Positions 23,927-33,098 of a stretch of DNA of 64,000 nucleotides are shown here, piece after piece; within the stretch, counting starts at the first letter, position 1, and every line of letters starts with the position of its first letter. The stretch is from assembly GCF_900116375.1 (NCBI RefSeq), contig NZ_UETB01000005.1:1-64000 (forward strand). Direction: 5' to 3'. The DNA is from Georgenia satyanarayanai (GTDB lineage: Bacteria > Actinomycetota > Actinomycetes > Actinomycetales > Actinomycetaceae). The notes below the pieces were generated by a model. It searched no databases. It saw only the letters and a list, made by a program, of their open reading frames with translations, and had not been told where the DNA came from. The translations under genes and the position numbers were made by a program.

Positions 23927-25650
23927 GGGCTCGGTGAGAGGACGGGGCTCCGGGCGGTGCTGCTCGTGTCGCGCACCCCGTCGTCGGACGGGTCGGCGGC
24001 CGCGAGCCAGTCCGCGATGCCGCAGACCGCGTCCGTGCACCCGCCGCACCCGGTCGTGGCGCGGGTCCCACGGGCGAGGTCGTCCGCGCTGCGCGCCCCG
24101 TCGTGCCAGCAGGCGACGAGGTCGCCCTTCGTCACGCCGTTGCAGTGGCAGACGGTGGTCTGGTCGGGCATGTGGGTGGGAGTCACCGCCTGGACCGGAG
24201 CGGGTGCCGCCGGTCGGAGCAGCAGGTGGGCCGGGTCCGCCGGGACGGGGACCCGCCGGGTGTACGTCGCGGTGAGGTCGGCGCCCACGTCCGGTGCGCC
24301 GACGCACGTGGCTCCGACGAGGAGCCCGTCGGCGACCACCACCTGGACGTGTCGTCCGGCTGCCGGGTCGCTCAGCGTGAGCGACCGGTGGCCGGGTTCC
24401 CGGCCCGACACCCCCATCGTCACGATCTCCAGGCCGGCAGCCTTGACGCGGACGACGTCGGTGCCGGGGACGGCCGCGCGAGCGGGCGAGCTCCCCGTGG
24501 CGCGTCCGGGCTGCGGGTCGTGCGCCACCGGGCGCACGACGGCGCTCGTCGCCAGCCGCAGAGCCATGCTGGGGCGGTCCGCGTCGCCCGACGGGGGGCG
24601 GCCGGGGAGCCGGTCACGGCCCGCGGTCGTGCCGTCGTCCGCTCGAGCTGCCGAGGCGAGCGCCTCGGCGAGACGCCAAGACTGGTCCCAGCCCTGCGCG
24701 ATGAGGCCGGTGCCGCCCTCGGGCGGCTGTGCGCAGTCGCCGATCGCGAAGACGCGCGGGTCGTCGGGGCTGGCGAGGTCCTCGCCCACGACCACGCCCC
24801 GGTCGACCGTCAGTCCCGCGGCTCGCGCCAGGCCCGCCTCGGGGACGGTGCCGCACGCGAGCACGACGAGGTCGGCCTCGACGTCCACGACGCGGGTCCC
24901 GTCCTCCGACGCGGACCGGTCGGTGCCGTCGGGCGTGCGGATCTCGACCCCGCAGGCCCGCCCCTGCTGGTCGACGCGGACCCGCTCGGTGCGTGCCTGC
25001 GTCCACGTGCGCACCCCGAGGCGGCTCAGGCTCGCCTCGACGACGCGCCCGGCGTCGGTGTCGAGCTGGCGGTCCATCGGGCTCGCTCCGCCGTGCACGA
25101 CGCTCACCGGGACACCGCGGTACGCCAGGCCGCACGCCACCTCGAGGCCGAGCACACCCGCCCCGATGACGACGGCGTGCCGGGCGTTGGCCGACGCGGC
25201 GACGATCCCGCGCGCGTCGTCCAGCGTGCGCAGAGTGTGCACGCCACGCGGGAGACCCCCTGCCCGGCCCGTGATCCCGCAGATGTCCGGGACACGCGCC
25301 GCGGCGCCGGTCGCGAGGACCACCGCGTCGTAGGGGTAGGCGCCGTCGGCGGTGATGACGCGCCGTGACGCGCGGTCGATGGCGATGGCCTCGGTGCCCC
25401 GGCGCACCCTCACCCGGTCGTCACCCGCACCGGGCAGACCGATCGCCGCGAGGTCGACCTTCCCGGCGACGACCTCGCTGAGCAGGACGCGGTTGTAGGG
25501 CTCGTACTCCTCGGCGCCGAGCACCGTGATCTCGACGGCGCCCACCTCCTCGTCGCTCAGGCGCGCGAGGAGGTCGCTCGCGAACCGGGAGCCGACCATG
25601 CCGTTGCCGACGACGACGACGCGCCTCGTCGGGGCGTCGACGGGGCTCAT
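23914..25650 (-). CDS. FAD-dependent electron-transfer subunit of assimilatory nitrate reductase
   Basis: 578 residues. The N-terminal two-thirds is a nitrite-reductase-like FAD/NAD oxidoreductase (VVVVGNGMVGSRFASDLL; Y-dependent EYEPYNRVLLSEVVAG; AVVIGAGVLGLEVACGLAYRG). The C-terminus has a BFD-like [2Fe-2S] domain (CHCNGVTKGDLV ... GCGGCTDAVC, about 500-545). It would pass NADH electrons to the molybdenum subunit encoded just upstream; start and stop with nasA overlap by 4 bases. A 139-base gap with a GlnR-like box separates it from nirB. It lacks siroheme motifs, so it is not a second NirB. Confidence 0.9.
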   Translation of the reverse strand: MSPVDAPTRRVVVVGNGMVGSRFASDLLARLSDEEVGAVEITVLGAEEYEPYNRVLLSEVVAGKVDLAAIGLPGAGDDRVRVRRGTEAIAIDRASRRVITADGAYPYDAVVLATGAAARVPDICGITGRAGGLPRGVHTLRTLDDARGIVAASANARHAVVIGAGVLGLEVACGLAYRGVPVSVVHGGASPMDRQLDTDAGRVVEASLSRLGVRTWTQARTERVRVDQQGRACGVEIRTPDGTDRSASEDGTRVVDVEADLVVLACGTVPEAGLARAAGLTVDRGVVVGEDLASPDDPRVFAIGDCAQPPEGGTGLIAQGWDQSWRLAEALASAARADDGTTAGRDRLPGRPPSGDADRPSMALRLATSAVVRPVAHDPQPGRATGSSPARAAVPGTDVVRVKAAGLEIVTMGVSGREPGHRSLTLSDPAAGRHVQVVVADGLLVGATCVGAPDVGADLTATYTRRVPVPADPAHLLLRPAAPAPVQAVTPTHMPDQTTVCHCNGVTKGDLVACWHDGARSADDLARGTRATTGCGGCTDAVCGIADWLAAADPSDDGVRDTSSTARSPVLSPSPQRS

Positions 25651-27905
25651 GCGACCACCTCCGTGCCGTCGGCACGCTTCACGCTGCGCACGTCCACCGC
25701 GCAGACCTTGAACTCGGGCATGCCGGAGACGGGGTCGGTCGCGTCGGTCGTCACCCGGTTGACGCTGCCGGCGCTGCCCCAGTGGAACGGCATGAAGACC
25801 GTGTCGGGCCGGATGCGGTCGGTCCAGCGGGCGGAGGCCTCGACGTGGCCGCGACGCGAGGTCAGCCGCACCCGCTCGCCGTCGGCGATCCCGAGGCGGA
25901 CGCCGAGCACCGGGTGCAGCTCGACGAACGGTGCGGCCACCGAGCGGTCGAGCTCGGGCACGCGACGGGTCTGCGCGCCCGACTGGTAGTGCTGCAGCAC
26001 GCGGCCGGTGACGAGGTACACCGGGGCATCGGCGCGGACGTCGTCGCTCGGGCCCACGTGGTCGACGGCGACCATGCGCGCGCGCCCGTCCGGCGTCGGG
26101 AACCGGTCGAGGAACAGGCGCGGTGTCCCGGGGTGGGGCGAGAGGCTCGCCCCGGCCGCGGGCACCGGCCAGAAGAGACCGGGGCCGCCGGATGCCTCGT
26201 CCGCGTCGAGCCGGGCGTGGCTGAGCCCGGAGTAGTCGGCGGCGCCGCCCGCGGACGCGCGCGCGAGCTCGTCGAACACGGCGGCCGGCTCGGTGGGGAA
26301 GACGACCGTCGAGCCCAGGCGACGGGCGAGCTCGGCGAGGACCCACAGCTCCGAGCGCGCCTCCCCCGGCGGCTCCGTCACCTGGCGCCGCCGAATGACG
26401 CGGCCTTCGAGCGAGGTCATCGTGCCCTCCTCCTCGGCCCACTGGGTGACCGGCAGGACGACGTCGGCGAGCAGGGCGGTCTCGGAGGGCACGACGTCGC
26501 ACACGACGAGGAGGTCCAGTGCCCGCAGGTTCGCCTCCACCCGGCTTGCGTCGGGGGCGCTGACGACGAGGTTCGACCCGTGGACGAGCAGCGCGCGCGG
26601 GCGGCCGTCCTCGGCGTAGGTGCCCGCGGCGCCGCGGGCACCGAGGGACCGCAGGAGCTCGACGGCGGGGCGGCCGGGGCCGGGGATCGAGGCGGGGTCG
26701 ACGCCCCACACCGCGGCGACGTGGGCGCGCGCGGCGGGGTCGTCGATCTTCCGGTAGCCGGGGAGCTGGTCGGCCTTCTGGCCGTGCTCGCGCCCGCCCT
26801 GACCGTTGCCCTGGCCGGTGATGGCGCCGTAGCCCGACCCCGGGCGTCCGGGCAGGCCGAGCGCGAGGGCCAGGTTGATCGCGGCGGTCACGGTCGCGGT
26901 GCCCTGCGTCGACTGCTCGACGCCGCGGCCGGTGAGCACGTAGGCGCCCGCGCCGCCCCGGGCGGGCGACGCCGCGGCGAGGACCCGGGCGACGTGGCGC
27001 AGGCGACCGGCGGGCACGCCGCACACCGTCTCGGCGCGCTCGGGCCACCAGGCGGCGACGGCGCGCCGCACGTCGTCGAAGCCGGTGGTGCGCGCCGCGA
27101 CGTACTCCCCGTCGAGGAGCCCCTCGGTCACGACGACGTGCAGCAGGGCGAGCAGCACGACGAGGTCCGTGCCGGGGACGGGCTGCAGGTGCACGCCCTG
27201 GTCGCCCACCGGCCCGGCGCCACCGGTCACCGGGAGGTCGTCGGGCTCCCCGGTGAGGGCCGCCGTCGCGCTGCGCCGTGGGTCCACGACGACGAGCCCG
27301 CCGCGCGATCGCACGCCGGCGAGGTGCTGCACCGACGGGGGCATGGTCTCGGCGAGGTTGGAGCCGAGCAGGAGGACGGCGTCGGCACCGGCGAGGTCGG
27401 TGAGCGGGAAGGGCAGCCCACGGTCGACGCCGAACGCCCGGTTCGCCCCGGCGGCGGCGGAGGCCATGCAGAACCGGCCGTTGTAGTCGATGTTCGCGGT
27501 GCGGAGCACGGTCCGGGCGAACTTGCCGAGCGCGTACGCCTTCTCGTTCGTCAGGCCACCGCCGCCGAACACCGCGACGGCGTCCGGGCCGTGCACCTGC
27601 TGGATCCGGGTGACCGAGCCGGCGACGACGTCGAGCGCGTCGTCCCAGCTCGCCGGGCGAAGTTCGCCGTCACCGCCGCGCAACAGGGGCGTGGTCAGAC
27701 GGTCCGGGGCGTCGAGCACCGCGGCGCTGGTCCATCCCTTCTGGCACAGGCCGCCCTGGTTCGTGGGGAACTGGCGCGGTGTGACGTCCACGGTTCGGCC
27801 GGGCTCGGCCGTGAGCGACATGCCGCACTGGAGCGCGCAGTACGGGCAGTGCGTGGCGGCGGTGCGCGCGCCGACGGGGGTCACCGGGAGTGAGGTCGTC
27901 GTCAT
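25647..27905 (-). CDS. nasA: Assimilatory nitrate reductase, molybdopterin catalytic subunit
   Basis: Reduces nitrate to nitrite in the cytoplasm. The 752-residue protein begins with a [4Fe-4S] site (CPYCALQCG, then CQKG near residue 55) and continues as an MGD-binding oxidoreductase (DALDVVAGSVTRIQQ; GSNLAETMPPSVQHL; YVLTGRGVEQSTQGT). The C-terminal domain carries TGRVLQHYQSGAQTRR. No Tat signal is seen, matching a cytoplasmic assimilatory enzyme, and there is no C-terminal BFD domain; that part is in the next gene. It begins 15 bases after the transporter stop. Confidence 0.95.
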   Translation of the reverse strand: MTTTSLPVTPVGARTAATHCPYCALQCGMSLTAEPGRTVDVTPRQFPTNQGGLCQKGWTSAAVLDAPDRLTTPLLRGGDGELRPASWDDALDVVAGSVTRIQQVHGPDAVAVFGGGGLTNEKAYALGKFARTVLRTANIDYNGRFCMASAAAGANRAFGVDRGLPFPLTDLAGADAVLLLGSNLAETMPPSVQHLAGVRSRGGLVVVDPRRSATAALTGEPDDLPVTGGAGPVGDQGVHLQPVPGTDLVVLLALLHVVVTEGLLDGEYVAARTTGFDDVRRAVAAWWPERAETVCGVPAGRLRHVARVLAAASPARGGAGAYVLTGRGVEQSTQGTATVTAAINLALALGLPGRPGSGYGAITGQGNGQGGREHGQKADQLPGYRKIDDPAARAHVAAVWGVDPASIPGPGRPAVELLRSLGARGAAGTYAEDGRPRALLVHGSNLVVSAPDASRVEANLRALDLLVVCDVVPSETALLADVVLPVTQWAEEEGTMTSLEGRVIRRRQVTEPPGEARSELWVLAELARRLGSTVVFPTEPAAVFDELARASAGGAADYSGLSHARLDADEASGGPGLFWPVPAAGASLSPHPGTPRLFLDRFPTPDGRARMVAVDHVGPSDDVRADAPVYLVTGRVLQHYQSGAQTRRVPELDRSVAAPFVELHPVLGVRLGIADGERVRLTSRRGHVEASARWTDRIRPDTVFMPFHWGSAGSVNRVTTDATDPVSGMPEFKVCAVDVRSVKRADGTEVVA

Positions 27906-27920
27906 GGTGTGCGTCTCCGC

Positions 27921-29327
27921 TCAGATCCGGGCAGCGGCGAGCGCCGCGCCCGGGCGCCGGTACACGGCCCACGCGACGAGCGCCATGACGGCGTACATGC
28001 CGATGAAGGCCCACAGCGCGGGGACGAGGGAGCCGGTCGTGCTGGTCGACGCCGCGAACCCGCGCGGGATGAGGAAGCCGCCGAACGCCCCGACGGCGCC
28101 GGCGATGCCGATGCAGCCCGCCGCGGCCTGGCGGGCGCGGGCGCGGGCGTCACCGGGGGCGCCGTCGCCGGCCGCGCTGGCCTGGAAGACCGCGGGGATC
28201 ATCCGGTACGTCGAGCCGTTGCCCACGCCGGTGGCCACGAAGAGGAGGAGGAAGGAGCCGAAGAACAGGCCGAAGCTGTCCCGCTCGAGTGCCTGGATGG
28301 CGCCGAAGGCTCCGAGCGCCATCGTGCCGTACGAGGCGATCGTCACGCGGGTGCCGCCCACCCGGTCGGCGATGACACCGCCGAGCGGGCGGGTCACCGA
28401 GCCGACGAGCGCACCGAGGAAGGCGATGGACAGCCCCACCCCGGGGAACTCGGCACCCAGCAGCATCGGGAACGCCCCGGCGTAGCCGATGAACGAGCCG
28501 AAGGTGCCGATGTAGAGGAAGGAGATGATCCACGTGTGCTTGTTGCGCGCGGCCGCGGCGAAGGACCGAGGGTCTGCCCGCGCCGCCGAGAGGTTGTCCA
28601 TGCAGCGCCACGCGAGGACGGCCGCGAGCACGATGAACGGCACCATCATGAGCCCCGCCCGCTCCAGCGCGACGCCGGCCCCGACGGTGATGACCAGGGG
28701 CACCGCGAGCTGGACCGCAGCCGTCCCGAGGTTGCCGCCGGCCGCGTTGAGCCCCAGCGCCTTGCCCTTCTCCCGCTCGGGGTAGAAGAAGGAGATGTTC
28801 GCCATCGAGGAGGCGAAGTTTCCACCGCCGAAGCCGGCGAGCGCCGCCACGGCGAGCAGGACGCCGAAGGAGGTGCCCGGGCGTTGGACGACGAGGGCGA
28901 GCGCCACCGTGGGGAGCAGCAGGAGGAGCGCGGACACGACCGTCCAGTTGCGGCCCCCGAACAGGGGCACGGCGAAGGTGTACGGGATGCGCAGCGTGGC
29001 ACCGACGAGGCTCGGCACCGCGACGAGCCAGAACATCTCGTCGGTCGTCAGGACGAACCCGGCGGCCGGGAGCTGCGGCACGACGATGGACCACAGCGCC
29101 CACACGGCGAAGCCGATGAACTCGGCAAAGACGGAGATCCGGAGGTTGCGGGACGCGACCCGCCGCCCGCCGTCGAGCCAGAACGCGGGGTCCTCGGGGT
29201 CCCAGTGGTCGATCCACCGACCGGAGCGGCGGCGCGCGGGAGCGTCGGGGGCGGTGCCGGCCGGTGCGGCACCGGCCGGGCGCGGCGCGAGCTCGTCACC
29301 GTGGGGTGTTCTCGTGGTCGCGGTCAT
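27921..29327 (-). CDS. narK: Nitrate/nitrite transporter, NarK/NasA-type MFS
   Basis: A 468-residue major facilitator protein with about 12 hydrophobic segments after a hydrophilic N-terminus (about 60 residues, Pro/Ala/Arg-rich, with WIDHWDPEDPAFW, often seen in actinobacterial NarK). The nitrate signature GFGGGNFASSMANISFFYPEREKG in the fifth helix region and a matching glycine-rich segment in the second half (IGIAGAVGAFGGFLIPRGF) support nitrate import. First gene of the nitrate series, with a GlnR-like box upstream. Confidence 0.94.
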   Translation of the reverse strand: MTATTRTPHGDELAPRPAGAAPAGTAPDAPARRRSGRWIDHWDPEDPAFWLDGGRRVASRNLRISVFAEFIGFAVWALWSIVVPQLPAAGFVLTTDEMFWLVAVPSLVGATLRIPYTFAVPLFGGRNWTVVSALLLLLPTVALALVVQRPGTSFGVLLAVAALAGFGGGNFASSMANISFFYPEREKGKALGLNAAGGNLGTAAVQLAVPLVITVGAGVALERAGLMMVPFIVLAAVLAWRCMDNLSAARADPRSFAAAARNKHTWIISFLYIGTFGSFIGYAGAFPMLLGAEFPGVGLSIAFLGALVGSVTRPLGGVIADRVGGTRVTIASYGTMALGAFGAIQALERDSFGLFFGSFLLLFVATGVGNGSTYRMIPAVFQASAAGDGAPGDARARARQAAAGCIGIAGAVGAFGGFLIPRGFAASTSTTGSLVPALWAFIGMYAVMALVAWAVYRRPGAALAAARI

Positions 29328-29379
29328 GGCGGCTCCTCCAGTAGGTCCCGGTCGGTACCAGGGACGCTAGGAGGGCCGT

Positions 29380-29417
29380 GTTTCGTCGGGTCGTTCGCGC
29401 GGTGAACCGTGCGTTAG
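29380..29417 (-). promoter_or_regulatory. Possible GlnR box upstream of the nitrate transporter
   Basis: On the minus strand CTAAC-6-TTCAC-6-AACGA-6-GAAAC keeps the exact 5-6-5-6-5-6-5 spacing of a double GlnR site. The outer elements fit the consensus gTnAC/GaAAC well; the inner two fit poorly. It lies 53-90 bases before the transporter start. Confidence 0.35.
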
Positions 29418-29482
29418 GAAGAACGCACACCCTTGCGCGGGCCGGTGTGAGAAGCCGGAGGGAGCCGCCTACCGCCGTCGGC

Positions 29483-29980
29483 TCAGGACGTCGGGGCGAG
29501 GTGCTCCCGCAGCTCCCGGTCGATCGTGCCCGCCCAGGCGCGGATGGCCGTCCAGTCGCGCTGGTCGCCCTCGGGCGCCCTCGTCAGGCGCGTGACCGAG
29601 CGCTCGCGCAGGTTGAGCACCGCCGGGTCGAGGCGGCCGTCGAAGGTGGCCGCACCGACGGGGTCGACCCCCGAGAGCACGGCCTTCTCGATCCGCAGCG
29701 GGTCGTCCGCCTCGGCCCCGGCGAGACCGACGGAGAAGACCCACGTGGGCACCGCGGCGAGAGCCGCGGCGTTGCGCTCGGCGAAGTCACGCGCCGGGCC
29801 CATCCACCGCGACATGTAGACCGCGGACCCGAGGACCACCGCCTCGGCGTCACCGACCTCCGCCGTCCCGGCCGGCTCACGTCGCACGGCATGCCCGAGG
29901 GACTCGAGCTCCGCGCCGATCGTGTCGGCGACCTCGGAGGTCGAGGAGTGCTTGGACGCGGCGACGACGAGGATGCGCAT
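29483..29980 (-). CDS. Flavodoxin-domain protein
   Basis: 165 residues with the flavodoxin FMN loop near the N-terminus (ILVVAASKHSSTSEVADTIG) and VVLGSAVYMSRW in the position of the second FMN loop. It resembles the HemG/menaquinone-dependent protoporphyrinogen-oxidase-like flavodoxins common in actinobacteria, but substrate cannot be told. It ends 155 bases upstream of the nitrate transporter on the same strand, though a promoter region separates them. Confidence 0.82.
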   Translation of the reverse strand: MRILVVAASKHSSTSEVADTIGAELESLGHAVRREPAGTAEVGDAEAVVLGSAVYMSRWMGPARDFAERNAAALAAVPTWVFSVGLAGAEADDPLRIEKAVLSGVDPVGAATFDGRLDPAVLNLRERSVTRLTRAPEGDQRDWTAIRAWAGTIDRELREHLAPTS

Positions 29981-30032
29981 GCCTCCAATGTCCTCGGACC
30001 GCAGGCCGTTCGCGAGGGACTTTCGTCCGGTT

Positions 30033-31109
30033 CTACCGGTGGATGCGCAGCTCGTGCTCCCGGCCGAGGAAGGCGCCGTAGCGCCCGGCGGCCTCCTCGA
30101 GGGCGGCCTCCTCGGCGGCGGCGAGGCGGCGGTAGGGCGCGACGTCGAAGCGGACGCGCGCGCCGACCGTGCGGCGCATGCCCCCGACGAGCTGGGCGTC
30201 GACGAGGGCCATCCCGATCGCCGCCTCCCGGCCGCGGGGCACGACGCCCGCGGCGTCGAGCACCATGCGGCTGTCCTGGTAGCCCCGGTACGTCTCGTCG
30301 AGCAGCTGGAGGAGGTGACCGGTGGGCCGGCCCGGGCCTGGCGGCGCGGTCCCCGGGGTGTGCCAGAACGTCCGGCCGTCGTGGGTGAAGGTCTCCAGCC
30401 GGTCGCGGCTGAGCTCGAGGCCGCGGCGCACGTCGGTCAGGGTGAGGGTCGCCCAGTAGGCGAGGTCGCGCTCGGTCACCGGCCCGTGGCCGGCGACGTA
30501 GCGCCACGCGAGCTCGGCGAGCGCCTCGTCGCGGTCCAGGCGCCGCCGCTCCCCCACCCGCTCGGAGAAGAGGGCGTAGGTGTGGGTGCCGTCGCGCTCA
30601 CGGCCGCTGCACACCAGGCGGTCGAGCTCGAGCAGGCCGAGGAGCAGCATCAGGGCCTGCCCGGACGCGCTGACCCCGTGTGCGGCGAGCGCCTCGGCGA
30701 GCTGCCCGCGGTCCTGGTCGGGGTTCGCGGCCAACACCTCGCACACCGTGGTGGCCGCACGGTCGAGCTCTCCGGGCCCCCACCCGGGCAGGTCGGTGAG
30801 CTGGCGGAGCAGCACCGGACGCACCCGCGGCGCGGTGAGCTCGAGGAGCCACCCGACGTCGTCCGCGGCGACGAAGTGCCACGTGGGGCGCAGGACGTGG
30901 GTGCGGACGACGGCGCCCTCCGCGAGGAGCGCGTCGAGCTCGGCGGCCCGGGGACTCACCGTCCGGCACGCGACCGCCCACCCGGCCTGCTGCCGGTTCT
31001 CCGCCTGGACGGCGAGCAGCCCGCCGACGACCGTCCCGGCGTCGGGCGCGGGCGCCGTGAGGCGCTGGGTGTGCAGCCGCCACCGGGCGATGTCGAGGTC
31101 CGTCACCAT
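30033..31109 (-). CDS. Winged-helix DNA-binding protein, AlkZ-like family
   Basis: 358 residues matching the PF06224 (AlkZ-like, formerly HTH_42) family: an early LLAVQAENRQQAGWA segment, VRTHVLRPTWHFVAADDVGWL and the later GPVTERDLAYW motif. The family includes glycosylases that remove bulky or crosslink adducts. The QAE here stands where AlkZ enzymes have the catalytic QxQ, so enzymatic activity is uncertain and the fold assignment is firmer than the function. Not overlapping its neighbours. Confidence 0.8.
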   Translation of the reverse strand: MVTDLDIARWRLHTQRLTAPAPDAGTVVGGLLAVQAENRQQAGWAVACRTVSPRAAELDALLAEGAVVRTHVLRPTWHFVAADDVGWLLELTAPRVRPVLLRQLTDLPGWGPGELDRAATTVCEVLAANPDQDRGQLAEALAAHGVSASGQALMLLLGLLELDRLVCSGRERDGTHTYALFSERVGERRRLDRDEALAELAWRYVAGHGPVTERDLAYWATLTLTDVRRGLELSRDRLETFTHDGRTFWHTPGTAPPGPGRPTGHLLQLLDETYRGYQDSRMVLDAAGVVPRGREAAIGMALVDAQLVGGMRRTVGARVRFDVAPYRRLAAAEEAALEEAAGRYGAFLGREHELRIHR

Positions 31110-31134
31110 GGGCCGACGCTACGTCCCGATGCGG

Positions 31135-31788
31135 TCAGCTTCCGTCCTCGTTGGCGCGCAGCCACTCGAGGACCGCGAGCACGCGCCGGTGGTCGTCGGT
31201 CGACGGCGGCAGGTCGAGCTTGTCGAAGATCGCCGACACGTGCTTCTCCACGGCCTTGGGCGTGACGACCAGCGCGCGCGCGATCGCCGGGTTGGTCCGG
31301 CCCTCGGCCATGAGGCCGAGGACCTCCCGCTCCCGCGGGGTGAGCCGGTCCAGCGGGCGGGCGCGGCGCGCGGAGAAGAGCTGGGACACGACCGTCGGGT
31401 CGAGCACCGTCCCGCCCGCGACGAGCCGCTCGAGCGCCTGGGACAGCTCGGCGAGCGCGGAGACGCGGTCCTTGAGCAGGTAGCCCACTCCCCCGCCGGT
31501 GGCGAGCAGGTCCCCGGCGTAGGACTCCTCGACGTACTGGGACAGGACGAGCACCGCGGTCCCGGGCAGCTCCTCGCGGACCGTGATCGCCGCGCGCAGG
31601 CCCTCGTCGGTGAACGACGGCGGCATCCGGACGTCGACGACGGCGACGTCGGGCCGGTGCTCCCGGGCGGCGGCGACCAGCTCCTCGCCGTCGCCGACTG
31701 CCGCGACGACCTCGCAGCCCGCCTCCTCCAGGAGCCGGACGAGGCCCTCGCGCAGCAGCACCGAGTCCTCGGCCAGCACGACACGCAC
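31135..31788 (-). CDS. NarL/LuxR-family response regulator
   Basis: 217 residues. Receiver domain with the acidic pair in RVVLAEDSVLLREGL and phospho-acceptor Asp in VAVVDVRMPP near residue 52; C-terminal LuxR-type helix-turn-helix (LTPREREVLGLMAEG ... VEKHVSAIFDKL) at about 150-205. It lies 10 bases after the sensor kinase stop on the same strand and is its likely partner. The target genes are not evident; the acyltransferase gene upstream may share the transcript. Confidence 0.93.
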   Translation of the reverse strand: MRVVLAEDSVLLREGLVRLLEEAGCEVVAAVGDGEELVAAAREHRPDVAVVDVRMPPSFTDEGLRAAITVREELPGTAVLVLSQYVEESYAGDLLATGGGVGYLLKDRVSALAELSQALERLVAGGTVLDPTVVSQLFSARRARPLDRLTPREREVLGLMAEGRTNPAIARALVVTPKAVEKHVSAIFDKLDLPPSTDDHRRVLAVLEWLRANEDGS

Positions 31789-31798
31789 GCGGCGGATG

Positions 31799-33097
31799 CT
31801 ACGGGATCGCCGCGCTCACCACGGTGCCGTGCCCGTCCGCGCTCTCGACGTGCAGCTCGCCGTCGACACCGGCGAGCCGGTCCCGCAACCCGGCCAGGCC
31901 GTGGCCCTTGCCCGGGTGGGCCCCGCCCACACCGTCGTCGGCGACGACGACGCGGAGCACGCCGTCGTCGTCGATGCCCACCCGCACGGCCACCCGCGCG
32001 GCGGCGGAGTGCTTGGCCGCGTTGGTCAGCGCCTCGGTGACGACGAAGTAGGCGGCGGACTCCCGGGCCGGAGCCAGGCGCTGGCCCGGGGTCAGCGCGA
32101 TGTCCGTCTCGACGGGGATCGGGCTCTGCCCGGCGGCGGAGACGACGGCGGCGGCGAGGCCGCGGTCGACGAGGATCGGCGGGGCGATGCCCCGCGAGAG
32201 GGTGCGGAGCTCGGCGAGGCTGCCCTGGACGTGCTCGAGGCTCTCGCTGAGCAGGGTGCGGGTGGCCTCCTCGTCGCCGTCGGCGAGGCGGCGCTGGGCG
32301 GCCTCGAGGTCCATCGACAGGCGCACGAGGCGCTGCTGGGGGCCGTCGTGGAGGTCGCGCTCGATGCGCCGCAGCGTCTCCGCCTCGGCGCCGACGACGG
32401 CGGCCCGGCTACGGGTCAGGCTGGCGACCTGCTCCTCCAGGTGGGTGACGCCCGACGCGCCGAGCGTGACCCGGGCCCAGCCGTGGTGGACCCACACGAG
32501 GGCGCGCACCACCCACGGGGCAGCGAGCAGCATCAGCGCCCCACCGGCCACGTACATCGCGTACTCGACGGGCTGGGCGAGCCCGAGGAGCTCGGCGAGG
32601 TTCGTCCCGTCGTCGGGCAGGGCCCAGTCCCACAGCGGGTAGAGGACGCTCGCGGCGCCGACGAGCCACCACGTGAGGGTGAGGACGAAGGAGACGAGGG
32701 CGATCGGGAAGTTGAGGACCTGGTAGAGCAGGTCGAGCCAGCCCTGCCCGTGCTTGAGCCGGGCCACCACCCAGCGCAGGCGGCCGCCGGGGTGGACGAA
32801 GGGCCGCGCGGGCGGCAGCGGGTGGCCGACCGCCGCGAGGCGCCGGCGCTCGAGGTCACCGAGCGCCCGGGCGCCGGACAGGCCGACGGCGAGGACGACG
32901 AGCCCGAGGAGGAAGGCGACGAGCGAGGGCGCCCCGACGGAGATCGTGGCGACGAAGAGCACGAAGCCGGCCACGGCGAGCGGGAGGGACAGCAGGAGGT
33001 AGCCGCTCTCCCGGGCGGCGCGGCGGTACAGGGCCGGCACCGCGGGACGGGGCGACGGCGGGGAGGCGGGGGGACGTGTCTCGTGGGCGGTGGTCAT
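31799..33097 (-). CDS. Sensor histidine kinase, NarX/DesK-like (HisKA_3)
   Basis: 432 residues. The N-terminal half holds several hydrophobic segments (LLSLPLAVAGFVLFVATI, LVAFLLGLVVLAVGL, FPIALVSFVLTLTWWLVG, YVAGGALMLLAAPWVVRAL) with little outside sequence, so it probably senses a membrane-borne signal. The dimerisation box ERDLHDGPQQRLVRL (phospho-His) is near 255 and the ATPase N and G boxes (VTEALTNAAKH; VADDGVGGA; GHGLAGLRDRL) follow. Paired with the response regulator next to it. Confidence 0.92.
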   Translation of the reverse strand: MTTAHETRPPASPPSPRPAVPALYRRAARESGYLLLSLPLAVAGFVLFVATISVGAPSLVAFLLGLVVLAVGLSGARALGDLERRRLAAVGHPLPPARPFVHPGGRLRWVVARLKHGQGWLDLLYQVLNFPIALVSFVLTLTWWLVGAASVLYPLWDWALPDDGTNLAELLGLAQPVEYAMYVAGGALMLLAAPWVVRALVWVHHGWARVTLGASGVTHLEEQVASLTRSRAAVVGAEAETLRRIERDLHDGPQQRLVRLSMDLEAAQRRLADGDEEATRTLLSESLEHVQGSLAELRTLSRGIAPPILVDRGLAAAVVSAAGQSPIPVETDIALTPGQRLAPARESAAYFVVTEALTNAAKHSAAARVAVRVGIDDDGVLRVVVADDGVGGAHPGKGHGLAGLRDRLAGVDGELHVESADGHGTVVSAAIP

Positions 33098-33098
33098 C

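Noticed and set aside
20967-24275. 1,102-codon plus-strand open frame opposite nirB and nirD
   Set aside because: It mirrors the conserved minus-strand genes, has no domain features and reflects high-GC third positions.
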